Of a DNA stretch of 64,000 nt, positions 31,798 to 44,200 are shown piece by piece (the stretch's first letter is position 1; each line of letters starts with the position of its first letter). The notes under the pieces are model-generated. The model searched no databases, was not told where the DNA came from, and worked only from the letters and a program-made list of their open reading frames with translations. The DNA is from Hymenoscyphus infarciens. Lineage: Eukaryota > Ascomycota > Leotiomycetes > Helotiales > Helotiaceae. The stretch spans positions 1-64,000 of the forward strand of contig LLCB01000298.1 of assembly GCA_001414345.1 (NCBI GenBank), read 5' to 3'. The position numbers were made by a program, and so were the translations under genes.

Positions 31798-33581
31798 CTA
31801 GTAAAATCTGAATCTTGACACCTCTCCCACCTCGTTAAAAATCACATCACATTCCTTCTCCTGTAGGGTTCCGACAAATCCTTTCCCCCTCTTATCCTTT
31901 GCTTCTATGTTCGCTCCTTGAGTGAGAATCTCCCACATAATTCCAGGATCAAAATCCACGCACGATACTAATTCTGCAGCATATAATAGTGGAGGCCGCC
32001 CATCTTCGCCACATGTTTCTACGTCGGCTCCGGCTTTTAACAGAATAGTCACGAAGGCCAAGTCTTTTTTTGAGATTGCCAGTTTCAATAGCGATTTCAG
32101 ATTTAGTGAACTCGGACTTTCATCGGCGTGGGTTCCAGCAAGGAAGGCAATAGGTTCTTTGTCGAACGAGGCTTCCATCAAGTTATCTTCCGAGCCAGCA
32201 TTGGTGTTTGCCCCATATTCAACAAGCAATGAAACGAGTTCCACATCGTGAGGTGCTTGTACTGCAAGATGCAGAGGTGTCAAGCCATCTACTGATTTGG
32301 CGTTGAGATCGATCCCCTTCCTCAATAGAAGGATTATGACTTGGATATTTGGCTGTGAACAAGCGGAATGTCTATATTTTGCTGCACAATGCAATGCCTC
32401 TTCTGTTTTGCAAACTGATAGGAACCCCATGGGCGAGAAGTAGTGAGATTATAGAAATATCAGGACGGTTCTCCGCTGCGTAGTGCAATGGTGTACTGCC
32501 TTCAGTGTCAACCATATCTGTGATAGCTCCGAGGGTTATGAGACCATTGACGAGATCGAAATTATCACCCATCACTGCGTATGATAAAGGCGTTCGACGA
32601 AAGAAATCGACCGCATTGATGTCAGCTCCATTATCCAACAATAAATTCCAAAGTTCGAATTCGGGGGGAGAAGTCATTTCGCAAATCATGTCCCGATCAT
32701 ACCATGCCCAAGATGATTCGGAAAATTTCAAGTTGCATTTCCTTTACCCGCGCAGACCTTTTGTTGACTGGATTGGGGGAATGAAGACAGAGAAGTGCAT
32801 CATTCCACGCCGTTTGGCTTGGTTTTCCGACTCAAAATTCCTCCACAGTTGAGAAGAACCGCACAGTCTCAATGCGCCATTCTGATGCTGCCGCCAAAAG
32901 GGCACAATTAATTCCACTGATTCTCGATTTACCATCGCCAAAGTCCTTGCCTGTCGGTACCCGCTTCAAGATTTCGCGTACACACTCGGCATAGCCAAAC
33001 TCTGCCGCCGTGTATAAGTGACGCGATGTTATTGGGACATTCTTATTGAGAATGGCTTGCAAAATTTTCAGATTTTCACAACGAGCAGCCAGCCATAAAG
33101 AATCATTCTCTGGAAAGAATCCACAATTATCCTGTGCAGGAATTGTTGAGTCTGCGCCATGCGAAAGTAATATGTCGACGGCTTCAGGGTTCTTACGTTC
33201 GATGGCGAGATGGAGTGGGGTTTCTCTGTCATCGTAGTTGTCGATGGTGCTTAATATTGACGGTTCAGAAAGTAGTTTCGTGAGTTCATCGATGTCTCTG
33301 TCGATTATGGCTGTATGGAGGGGGGACACCACTTCAACGTATTGATTATAGTGGTCACAGTTGTGCGCTATCGACATACTTGCAACTTCAACGAGTCCAG
33401 ACAAATAAATGATGAACTTTGAAAAGAGCGTTGGCTGCTGTTTTAATAATTTGTAAATATTGACGGAAGAAACGGTGTTGTTTTTATACACATTGCCAAG
33501 AGCAAAATGTGTAGGGGTTTCGTTCGGCAAGCCCAAAGCAGTCCCACCAGAGGGTGTCACTACTCTGTACACACAGGCCAA
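31798..33581 (-). pseudogene. Decayed ankyrin-repeat protein gene
   Basis: Three minus-strand frames in series (33,581-32,832; about 32,850-32,372; 32,430-31,798) carry ankyrin repeats. Examples: ETPLHLAIERKNPEAVDILL, STPLHYAAENRPDISIISLL and LTPLHLAVQAPHDVELVSLL, each followed by a short G-A-D/N turn. Frames shift near 32,850 and near 32,395 (between ISLQNRRG and ALHCAAKYRH). The segment around 32,800-32,802 has TGA where protein-like sequence continues. At least seven repeats can be counted. Fungal ankyrin proteins often serve as recognition arms of NLR-like receptors, and the nearby HET remnant fits that theme, but no nucleotide-binding domain is present. An annotation with several introns is possible but would need to explain each shift. 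Confidence 0.75.
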
Positions 33582-34801
33582 AATTAACTAAAAACATACC
33601 AAAAGTCATTCTCTTTGTAGCTTTATAACTTAAAACATAGAGTATACTATATTATAATAACGATAATAGATAGAGAATTTTATAAGATATATATAGTTCT
33701 AACTAAGCTTTTAGTTATAACTTTTAAACTACTCTTATAATTTTAAAGATTATTATTTTACTAACAAATCCTCTAAGAGGTTTATTTAATATATACTATA
33801 AGTTACTTTATTATTAAAAAAATATAAGGAACTTTAAGTATCTACTTAATTAAATATCTATACCTAGTTTTAAATGTTTTATAAAAGAGTTACTCTATAA
33901 TTAGTAGAAGAAGTTAGAGACTTTTATTATATTTTCTGCTGATTCTAGCCTGTGCGTATAGAGTAGTAACACCCCCCGGTAGTCCGGGAAGGCGAACTTC
34001 TTTGCCGAGTGAGTAAATTCCAAGTTCAGCTCTAACAAAAGTAATATACTATACCTTTATTACTTTAGAGAACTCGGACCGGAGTGAGTTCTCGCTTATA
34101 ATAAACAGGCCCATGAAATAATCACACGAGTTCATGATTTTCAGAGGTATGATTTAGAAGATGGCGTCTGGGTTCTTGGCTATAAGAGAGGTCTATCTTT
34201 ATCTTATGCATCAGTAATGTCCCTCTATTTGGACAGCAGATAATAGGAGAGAACTTGGCAGGATATGAAGTTCAAAATTGCCACTCGCTCTCTTTCTCAG
34301 TTGCACTATTAGTCGTTTCAACTAGTAATTCTATTATAGATACCCGTAGAAAGATGCAAGTTTAATAGTTGTTCTTACAGAGGACAGTTCCATAAGAAAA
34401 ATTCCCCAAGTTGTTTCTCTATACCGAATGTCCACGCACTCGTAGGTGACTCGGAACGACTAGTAAAAAGAACTATATTGTAGCAAGCACTTAGGTGTCA
34501 TTTCGTATATTTCGGTAAAAGATGTAGAAGATTTTGCTGTCCGATACTAGGCTCGCCATGGACACTACATTACGTTCGCCTACCCAGCTCTCGTTGCACC
34601 AAATTTCTATGGTTATTCCAAACAAGTCTTCTAAACCCTCAGAACAATTCAAAATATTAGCTCAGGTGTTTTAGAACAGCCAAGTTCAAAAGGTATTCGG
34701 GGCGGCTTTTAATGTCCACCGTGAGCTTTGATCAGGATGAACTTCCAGACATCACGCTTGTCACAAGTTTTCCATGGTCGGATACTCGAAATTTGTACTG
34801 A
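33582..34801. other. Intergenic with AT-rich remnant
   Basis: 33,610-33,960 is RIP-like AT-rich repeat DNA. The sequence GTAACACCCCCCGGTAGTCC at 33,966 may mark an LTR edge, but no partner was found. 34,000-34,800 is balanced sequence with no supported gene. Confidence 0.45.
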
Positions 34802-35764
34802 TTATTCCTGCTCCATAACTATCACAAACTTCCCAGCACCACGTTGACCAGCTTTCTCATAAGTCGCAACACCATCCTCCAACTTCACTTTCTCCCACTC
34901 CTGGCCCGCCTCCAAAAGCCCCCCATCAAACATCTCAGTAATACTCTCCAGCTCAACCGCAAACTCCTCCACCGAATAAAGCAAAGTATTAACCCCCACA
35001 ATCCTCCTCTCCACCCTATAAAAATCCATCATATTGAAAGCCAATTCCTGACTCCCAGCTTTGGGGGCAGCAATAAAAGTCAAAGTGCCTCCTCTCCCAA
35101 GTTTCGCAATAGCCGCTTGAGTCAAAACCGGCTGTCCAACGGTATCAATCACAACATCCACCCCCGTCCCCTCGGTTAATGAATCCACGGCCGAAAGCTC
35201 AGGATCTTTAGATGTATTCACATCTGCACCTTCCTGTCTCGATCCTTCGAGGACTTTACACCCCTTCACTCTCGCCAACTGAACAACAGCCGACCCAACC
35301 GCCCCATTAGCACCCAACACCAAAACAACATCCCCCTTCTTCGCTCCCGACCGTTTCAAAGCCGTAGCAGCAGTAGTAAAAGGCACACCCAAACACGCGG
35401 CCTGCTCCCAACTCAAGTTCTTCGGTTTCCGCGCTACAGCATGTTCAGGAACAAGTATATACTCCGCTTGTGCGCCATCAATGGTGAAAGCTTGTTTATT
35501 TCCTGATGTTCCGTAGACCTCTTTTCCGATTAAAGAGGGGGGACCTTCGACTATGAGACCGGAAAAGTCACGGCCAGGAACGCGAGGAAAGGTTGTGTAG
35601 GGGAAGGACCCCTTGGAGTTCATTATATCGCTGGGTTGGATTGCGGAGGCTTTAACTTTTATGAGGACGTGGCCGGGGAGGAGAGTTGGTTTTGGGAGGG
35701 TGGTGAGAGAGAGGGTTACCGAGCCGGTGGTTTTGGTGAGTTGGAGGGCTTTCATTGTGGCCAT
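34802..35764 (-). CDS. Zinc-less NAD(P)-dependent quinone oxidoreductase (MDR family)
   Basis: 320 aa, single exon. N-terminal GroES-like fold (MKALQLTK, PGHVLIKVKASAIQPSD, VPGRDFSG) followed by a Rossmann domain with VLGANGAVGSAVVQLA (glycine-rich nucleotide site at about residue 150). It lacks the zinc ligands of alcohol dehydrogenases. This matches the zeta-crystallin/quinone oxidoreductase branch, which reduces quinones or enoyl substrates with NADPH. No signal or anchor; probably cytosolic. It lies about 0.9 kb from, and divergent to, the MFS transporter gene. The actual substrate cannot be read from sequence. Confidence 0.88.
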   Translation of the reverse strand: MATMKALQLTKTTGSVTLSLTTLPKPTLLPGHVLIKVKASAIQPSDIMNSKGSFPYTTFPRVPGRDFSGLIVEGPPSLIGKEVYGTSGNKQAFTIDGAQAEYILVPEHAVARKPKNLSWEQAACLGVPFTTAATALKRSGAKKGDVVLVLGANGAVGSAVVQLARVKGCKVLEGSRQEGADVNTSKDPELSAVDSLTEGTGVDVVIDTVGQPVLTQAAIAKLGRGGTLTFIAAPKAGSQELAFNMMDFYRVERRIVGVNTLLYSVEEFAVELESITEMFDGGLLEAGQEWEKVKLEDGVATYEKAGQRGAGKFVIVMEQE

Positions 35765-36649
35765 TTTGAGGGGAGTTTTTTTTTGGTTGTTATATGTCTG
35801 AGTTTTGAGATGCTGATTTGAGAGAAGGAATTTAAAGTTTTGAAAGTCTAGGAATCGAAGACTTATATTAGCATTTTGACTTGGTGTTGAGCTATATCAA
35901 CCAACACTTGTTGGTGGTTGTGATGATGGTGGCTTTGGCATCATTAAAACAGCGATGCTTTTGCTGACTCCTGAGTGTACGTTGATTAGTGTGCCAAACT
36001 CTGATTGGGTTCCCGGCTATCGAATGTCAGTAAAGGGAAAATGCTTCAACAATTCATCGTACCCTTTCACAACAAACCATTCTTTTTGAAAACGATGAAA
36101 ACGACTTCGTAGCCTAAACTGCGATATCGGTATTCCCTATATCAGCCATGAGGCGTTCGACAATGTCAATGTGGGATGCTCCGTGGGGCCATTTCTCAAT
36201 TTGTCATCCATTTCTCGGTGGTGTCTGAGATGACAAGCAATTTATTATCAATTCGAATCGTGAATAATGACTTACTAAGCTGGGAGGTGGGTTTTCAAGT
36301 GAACTCGGATAAAGATTTCCTTCTTCAACGAATCACGGAGTTTCTTGCCATTGTCAAGCACGCATCTCCGTTAGCCATTTCCATTGCCGGTTCCGTTGCC
36401 GGTCTATTCCGAAGTGTATTTTGGTGGAGAGTGGTTGAACGTCATACCAGAAATCTCGGAGACATTTTGGCTGTGTTTCTTTTGGTTCTGGGAATTCTAG
36501 ACATCCTGTATCTTCTTTCTATTTTGCCATGATGGAGGTTTAATTGTGTCGATGTTATCCTTTCTACCTTTAAATCTCTATCAGACAGAGTGCCGTCTCT
36601 TTGTTCCCTTTCCTCACGCTACCGAGTCATCTAAAATCCCACCTTCACG
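35765..36649. other. Divergent intergenic region
   Basis: 885 bp between the oxidoreductase (-) and the MFS transporter (+). A 118-codon plus-strand frame (36,176-36,532) ends in a hydrophobic stretch but has no family features or convincing start, and is left uncalled. Likely a shared promoter region. Confidence 0.45.
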
Positions 36650-38324
36650 ATGACTTCGAGTATATCCTCAAAAATATCGAACCGCTCAGAATCTATCAAT
36701 CGAAAAGAAACAGACCTGGAAAAACAACCATCTTCTAATGAAGACGTACCCACAGAATATCCAGCAGGAGAAGAATTACATTCAGCACTCACCAAGGAGG
36801 ACGACCATGCAGGAGGAAATCTAGCCACCATCACACAATCCTGGGTCGAATATCCCAAGAACCCATACCATGAATTTGGATTTGTGTCAGTCCTTTGTAC
36901 GGCTCAATTCATGACACAAGCCGGTCTTGCTCAAGTCATTGCGCCCCTTCACCTCATCGGAGCAAGTTTCGGGACACAGGATCCAGGACAATTGAGTTGG
37001 TTTCCAGCTGCATATTCCTTGACGGTAGGAACTTTCATCCTTCCGGCAGGACGACTCGGCGATCTATATGGCCATAAAAGATTGGTGATTGCTGGGTTTA
37101 CGTGGTGGTCACTTTGGTCTCTTATCGGAGGTCTTTCCGTTTATTCTGGTCCCATCCTCCTGGATGTCTGTCGAGCAATGCAGGGAATTGGACCGGCTTT
37201 ATGTTTGCCAAACGCAGTTGCGATTTTGGGACGAACTTATAGACAGGGAGTACGAAAGCAGATGATGTTCAGCGCCTTTGGTGCAACAGCGCCAACCGGA
37301 TTTGTCGTGGGTGCGGTTTTCACATCTTTACTGGCGAAATATGCCACCTGGCAATGGGGATTCTACATCAATGCCATCACCTGTCTTCTGCTGGCCATTC
37401 TCAGTTTCTTTCTGATCCCGACTACACCGCCTCCCCACCTCAGCCCGTCGGAAACGACTTGGGATCTCACCGATGCTTTGGGAGGAATAACGGGAGTATC
37501 GGGATTGGTACTCGTGAATATCGCCTGGAATCAAGCACCGGTTGTTGGTTGGTCGACTCCATATACGTATGTCCTTCTCATTGTTGGGCTCGTCGTACTC
37601 TGTTCATTCGGCTATGTTGAGTTACGAGTCAGCAAGTTTCCTCTTGTCCCATTCAAAGATATGGCTGCCGACTCAGCCTTTATCTTGGCGTGTATGGCTT
37701 TGGGATGGTCAGGATTCAGTGTGTGGACGTATTACTTTTGGCAATTCTTGTTGGAACTGAGACATGTCAGTCCATTGCTTGCGTCTGCGCAGTTCAGTCC
37801 GGTTTGTTTTAGTGGTCTTCTCGCAGCGGTTACCACAGGTTATATCATCCACCGAGTACCAGGAAGTCTACTTATGGGAATCGCCCTTCTTGCATTCAGT
37901 CTTGGATTGATCCTCCTGGCAACGGCGCCGGTGGATCAAACATATTGGGCTCAAACTTTCGTCTCGCTAATCATTATGCCTTGGGGGATGTAAGTCATCA
38001 TTCCATCTGATATTTGTTTCCGAGGGAAGCTAACGATGAGCCAGGGATATGTCGTTTCCAGCAGCGAATCTACTACTCAGCAATAAAATGCCGAGAGAGT
38101 CTCAAGGTGTTTCGGCGAGTCTAGTCAACACTGTGATCAACTATTCCATCTCTCTCGCTTTGGGGTTTGCTGGCACCATTGAGGGACAGGTTAACCATGG
38201 AGGGGAGGAAGTGTTGATGGGATATCGAGGAGCTTGGTATTTAGGGATAGGGATGGGAGTTGCAGGTATTTGCTGCGCTGGTGTTTTTGCATTTTGCGAG
38301 TGGCGAGAGAAGAAGAGAAAGTAA
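36650..38324 (+). CDS. MFS drug:H+ antiporter, DHA2/Atr1-like
   Basis: Two exons, 36,650-37,989 and 38,045-38,324, 539 aa. The 55-bp intron (GTAAGT...GCTAAC...CAG) joins ...IIMPWGM to DMSFPAANLLLSNKM. A Ser/Glu-rich cytosolic N-terminus of about 75 residues precedes about 14 membrane segments. Motif A-like GRLGDLYGHKR follows TM2, and RAMQGIGPALCLPN and APTGFVVGAVF resemble motifs B and C of the DHA2 family. Such proteins export drugs, aminotriazole, boron or secondary metabolites with proton antiport at the plasma membrane. The substrate is not predictable. A short basic tail ends in EKKRK. Confidence 0.9.
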
Positions 38325-38874
38325 TGAAAGACAGAATTAGACGACTGTAGACAAGCATTTTAGACTGTAAAACAAAAGAACTCGGACATACCCAGAGACT
38401 AGAACTAGACTCGTCACTCGTTGTACCTGTTTCGGAGGTTATCGTGGCAAGTTCTACCAACTTCCTTCTAGACGGCCACTACGGGAGCGGAATGATATCT
38501 TTAACCCTCACCTAGTCTAGTCGACACAAAATCGGTCTGGGGCGCTTCGACTAGGACGAGGAGTTCCTTGCGGCTTGCGGTGATCAACAGGACAGACAAA
38601 CACCTTTTTCCCAGTTCTTCTCTATGATCTTCCAGAAAATCCCACAGTCGTTTTTTCCTGTCTTGGAATCGCATCAACAATTCCATCCCAAAAGAATCCA
38701 TGCTCCAAGCTTAAAGCAGCCCTGCCTCTGACGTAGCAAGCGCCACAAGAAGAGCTGTAATTTCTGGTCAACAAGTCTAGACTACCAGTACTCACCTATC
38801 TCTCACCAACCCTTTTCCCTCCTCTCGTTGCTCTTCCTCCGCCGTCGGTTTCGACTATTCTGCGGCGCGCAAAG
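38325..38874. other. Intergenic
   Basis: 550 bp between two same-strand genes. A pyrimidine-rich stretch (about 38,800-38,840) precedes the next start. No gene seen. Confidence 0.5.
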
Positions 38875-40854
38875 ATGCAAAATCAATTCGGGATCCCATC
38901 TGCGAATACTCGTACATCACCAAGGGACCAAGCCCACCCCCCACGCACAGCAGCATCACCAATACCTGGAGCCAGACCAAGATCCCGGGGGTCAGAATCT
39001 CAGCGCTCCCATGGCAGCGATCAACATGCCAACCCCAATCGCAACTTTCAACCCTCCATTCGAATACGAAGGCTCCCTTCTCTACAAGCCGTCACCCAGG
39101 CCAATACTCAATCTAATTCGCAAATCAACAATGGTCCGCCGAGTGCGCATGTCTCCTCCGGCGTACGGAGGAGTCGCAGTAACTCGGCGCCTAACAGACC
39201 ACCGGTAGGAATACGCGACGCTGCGACTCCCGGGCTCAGGGAGCAAAGGTCTTTTATTCCTGATATCGTGGAAGAGACGGTTTCTCCGACCACGGGAACA
39301 GTTCAGGAATCGATCGCTGGCGCGTTGAATTCCCCTGGGAACTCGAACGCTTCGCGCGTCTCTCCACCAAGAGCTGGGAGGAGGTTACGGCGCGTGAGGA
39401 CGAATGTTCCTACCCACGATGATGACAATGACTATGAAGATGGACTGGTGGACATGCTGGATGTTGTTGGTATGGGCAAAGTAGATATTGTTACGGAAAG
39501 AAATTCTTGCTAATTCCAGATAGACCCCGAAGTATCGACCTTGTCTACCCTGACGAATTTACAAAACTCTCTCTTTGTTCCGGATCTAGGGAAATATCTC
39601 AATCGAAGACCGACTTATAATCTCACACGACGCCCAACCGAAATTGGAGAAGACGTTATCGCAGCGAGAGAGGATGAAGCGGCCGAGGACGAGGAGAAGA
39701 AGAGGACTCGCCCGAATTTGGCAGATCACAGAACTACTACAGGAGCCACTTTGAATACTCTGAATTCCAATATCAACGAAAGATATTATGCTGTACTTCC
39801 GCATGGAGTACGGCTCCACAACTGGACAGAGGAAGAGAAACTGGAGTTGAATGATCATGTTAGACATATGCTGCATTCCAGGAGGTCGAAATTCAAAAGA
39901 AGTATGAAGGGATTTGGTCAATATGCTTCGAAACGTAAGTAGCGGGGAAAGTGGCATATGAGGCACATCTAACATTCTCAGCTCTCGGATTTTTCGTTAC
40001 GCTTTATGCCTTTTTAATTACGGTATTTGGACTTGCTTGGGTTCTCTTCTTGATCGGTTAGTCTTTTTCAACCCCAACCCGGATATACCATTGCTAATTG
40101 GTTATCTACAGGCTGGATCAATGTTGGCGGAAAGAAAGACTATATAGTTAATATCATCGACAACGTTTTGGTCGCCCTCTTCGCAATCATGGGCGACGGA
40201 CTCGCACCATTCAGAGCAGTCGACACCTACCACATGTGCTTCATAGCCCACTACCACCACCTAACCTGGCGCCTACGCAAAGAAAATGCCCTCCCTAAAC
40301 TCGAAGACCACAACGATCTCCCCTCCGTCCAACCCGAAGACATCGAAGAACACCAAGAACTCGAAGAGGAACCCGAATACAGCGTCCTCACAGCGCAGCA
40401 ACAGAAGAAGCTCGCACATCACCAGAAGAAATTTTCAAACTCGCATAGTTTTTATAAACCACATGAGACAATGACGCATAATGCTTTTCCTTTGAGGCTT
40501 CTGGTGGCTATTGTTGTGTTGCTTGATTGTCATTCTTTTCTCCAGATTGCATTGGGGACTTGTACTTGGGCTATCAATTACAAGACGAGACCGTTTGCGT
40601 TGACGACTGTGATTCTTTGCTGTTCCATTACGGTGAATATCACAGCTGGAATCCTGATATCCGTTGGCGATCATCGAACACGAAAGAAGGAGGTTCTGGA
40701 GAAAATGTTCAGACAGGAATTAACCGAGGAAGCGATCAGGAAGGTTGAGAGAAGCAAGTCGAAGAGAGAGAGTGGGGTGTTGGATGGCCCTCTGGTGTTG
40801 ACTACTTCGAGTGATATCCATAATGATGTTGTTACGGAGGATGTGATTAGATGA
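38875..40854 (+). CDS. DUF2985 multi-pass membrane protein
   Basis: Four exons: 38,875-39,469, 39,524-39,934, 39,982-40,056 and 40,112-40,854, 607 aa. Introns are 54, 47 and 55 bp; the second and third have clear GTAAGT/GTTAGT donors. The first uses an ATAG acceptor rather than the earlier CCAG because only that keeps VVDPEVSTLSTLTNLQNSLF in frame. The N-terminal about 200 residues are disordered (Ser/Arg/Pro). The conserved part contains LFVPDLGKYLNRRPTY, GFFVTLYAFLITVFGLAWVLFLI (TM1), NVLVALFAIMGDGLAPFRAVDTYH, SFYKPHETMTHNAFPLRLL and two further membrane segments. The family is widespread in ascomycetes with no assigned biochemical role. Confidence 0.88.
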
Positions 40855-41121
40855 TTTGGATTTGGATTTGGATTTTTCTTGTTCCTACTTTATCTAACGA
40901 CTCCCTTTTAGATTGGGGTTGAGATTGAGGATTTTTAATGATACCACTTTTTTTCTTCGCGAGGCCTTGGTGACTGACATGTGATAGGCTTGAAGCAGCT
41001 TTCGTACAGATTCTTGGGAAGCAATATCGGCCTCCTTTCTTCAGCTGTACGACTATTCAATACCGAGAATATATTAATATTACTCACTCTCCGAATCAAC
41101 AATCGGGAAGCAGAAGCGGCC
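40855..41121. other. 3' region before Copia-2
   Basis: Balanced sequence up to the left LTR; no gene seen. The bases CGGCC at 41,117-41,121 are one copy of the Copia-2 target duplication. Confidence 0.5.
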
Positions 41122-41274
41122 TGTTGAACATCACAGTATATACTCTCTATAATACGCTATGATGTTGTCTCTCCAGCCTCCTAGATTATATACCTATATA
41201 AGAAGAGGAGTATCCCCTTAAGAGAGACTCCTTAAGTAATATAATATAGGTTCTACTTACTATACCGTTTAATA
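41122..41274 (+). repeat. Copia-2 left LTR
   Basis: 153 bp, TGTTGAACATC...ACCGTTTAATA. The final CA is mutated to TA. Differences noted from the right LTR are transitions. GGTTATAAGC directly follows as the likely primer-binding site. Confidence 0.9.
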
Positions 41275-44200
41275 GGTTATAAGCCTAGAATTCTATACTA
41301 ACTACTAATAACTTATTATATATAAAGCTAAGTTCTTAATAAGCTAAGAATAGAACTTACTAACACTTTATAGTATATATATTATAGAGATTTTATAAAA
41401 ACTTTAAAGCTTTCTAAATAGCTTTAACTTTACTCTATAATAAAGGAGATAGCGTATTTCTTAAGTACGAAGATCTTACTAAAATAAGTACTAAGATAAG
41501 ATCTTAGATATCTAAGTATATCTTAGACTCTAGTAAAAAACCTTATACTTAACATTTTTAGTATTAAACGATATTACTAATACTATACGCTAACCTTCTA
41601 CTTTATTACTAAAAAACCTCTTTACTAGACTAGTTAAATCTAATCTTAATTTACTAATATAAGTATAATACTCTCTATAATACTTACTTCTATTTTAAAA
41701 GATAATAAATAAGCACTTATACCTAGTATCTTATATTCTTCTAAAATTTACTTATAAGAATTATTTACTAACTTTATTCTACCTTTCTTTTAAGAAAGCT
41801 TTTCTAAAGATATTAACGATATATCTATCTACCTCTTTTATACTAAAACTAATTATTCTTATACCTTATATACTCTATAAGAGTAACCTCTAAATACCTT
41901 TAAAGACTTAGACGACTTATCTAACTTTAACTACTTAGACTCTAAATAAAGCAACGTAGAGGAAGAGCTTCTTAAAACCGCTATACTACCTCTATCTCTA
42001 AATTAGAACCTTAAACTCTTTAGCTTTTAAGTAAGAACTTATAAACGTTAAAGAACGTACTCTAATAGCTTAGATACTCTTATACTTATAATAACGTCTA
42101 AGAAGAAATGTCTATCTTAGAAAGAGCTTTAGGTATCTCTATTACTATATACGTTTTAGAGCTTAGGTTTAATAACTAGTAAGAATCTAAGTATAGAGTA
42201 GAAGAATAGATCGTTGTTAGTATATATAATAACTACTACGCTAATATTACTTTTATTAAGGCTAAACTAGGCTCTAAGACTCTAGTTTAATTTATAAGAA
42301 GAATAGCTGAATACTAGTAAAGGATAATATAAGCTATAACTACTATATATATACGCTTAGACTCTACTATACTAACGGAGATTAAATACTATATAACTCT
42401 TAAAAAGCTAATAAATAGGCTAAAAAGACTATACTAAACTTAGAGTATAGGTATACTTATTAATCTTACTCTTTAATTCTAGTATCTTAAACTTAGAAGC
42501 TATAAATTAATTAAGAAATATACCACCGCCTTTCTTAACCTTAATACTAACTTAGTCTAAATCTCTAAAGACGCTAAAAGGACTAATCTAGACATAGTCT
42601 TAAAATTTATAAATAGCTTTAACTCTTTATATATTAATTATATAGTAGATTTCTAAAGAAACTAAACCTTTATTATAGCCTATAACATAGGTGCTAAGAA
42701 CTCTATTTAAGTAGTCTTCTTTACTAAACTCGTTAATACTACTATTACTAAAGAAAAGCGTATAACTTAAGAAAATAACTAATATATAGTAATAATAGTA
42801 ATAGTAGTAATAGTAATAGCTCTTTTACTACTCGCTCTACTAGTATACTAGTATCTTATTAATTACTATAACTTCTATAATAAAAATAGATATTTAGAAA
42901 TAAACTACTATACTAAATATTCTAAGAAGTATCTAATATAACGATTAAGCTTTAAAAGTAAGATAACTAAGCTTAAAGGAAAAGATAAAGGTAAAAGAGA
43001 GTAAAAACTTAGAGTATAAGACAACTTTAATAATAATACTCTAGTACTATATACTTATAGAGTAATAGTAATAAACGTCTCTAATAAACCTTATAAATAA
43101 CTCTCTATACTCTCTATTAATTAACTACTAATCTTTAGAAGAGCGTCTATTAATATAGCTCTAGTAGTAGTAGCGATAGAACTAAGTAACTTTAAGAGAG
43201 CTAAGTTTAATCTTTAGATAAGATAGCTACTTAATATAAGGTACTTCTACTACTATACTACTAACTACTTACTATTTACTAAATATAAGAACCTGTCTAA
43301 TATAAAACTTATTACTAGTATTAGAGGCTTAGTATATACTCTAGTAGGTATTAGCTCTATAAAAATCTTTACTAGAACTAAAGCTATTCTTCTCTTAAAC
43401 GTTTACTATATCTTATAGCTAGGATATAACTTTATTTTAATAAGATAGCTAGAAGAGGAGGGCTATAACTAAGACTAGATAAAGAAACCTTTTAAGCTCT
43501 AGTTTAATATTAGCTAAGAACGATTTATATTAATAAAGTAAGGTAATATCTACTTCTTAGATATACGAAAGCTGTTTCTAGTCTTCGTCTTTATACTAGA
43601 TTCTAAGAGAGGACCTAACTATAGTGTTATAGCGCTTATAGCCTACTAATAAATCGTAATAGTAGCTTATAGCCTAGACTCTAGGTTACTCCTTTAGTAT
43701 AAGCGACTTAGTTACCTAGGAGAATTAAACGTTAAAAGACTACTAGAGGTCCTAGTTAGTATAGACTTTAATAAGCTTTTAAAAGATTATAAATTAACTT
43801 ATTAAGTATATATCTTTAGAGCTATAAAAGCTAAATCTACTTATAGAAATTATATTAAGCCTAGCTAGTATATACTAGACCTAGTATACTTTAATCTTTA
43901 TAGCCTAATCCTTATAAATAGTAACCTAGAGAAATACTACTTTATATATATTATATATAATAAGACTAAATTTAGGTATACTAAGGCTTTTAAAGAAAAG
44001 AGAGAAGCTTTTAATTTCTTCTTTAAATTTAAGATATATTTTAAGTATAGAAATACTAAAATCCGCTAAGTATAAGTAGATGAAAGAGAACTATCCTTCT
44101 TAGAACTCTTTTAAGAATACTATTAAAAAGAGAGTATTATAATCGAGCTAATAATAGCCTACTATCTAAGCTAGAATAGAGGAGCTAAAAGATATAGCTA

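Noticed and set aside
36176..36532. 118-codon frame with a hydrophobic end
   Set aside because: No homology features; only one possible membrane segment; lies in a divergent promoter region.
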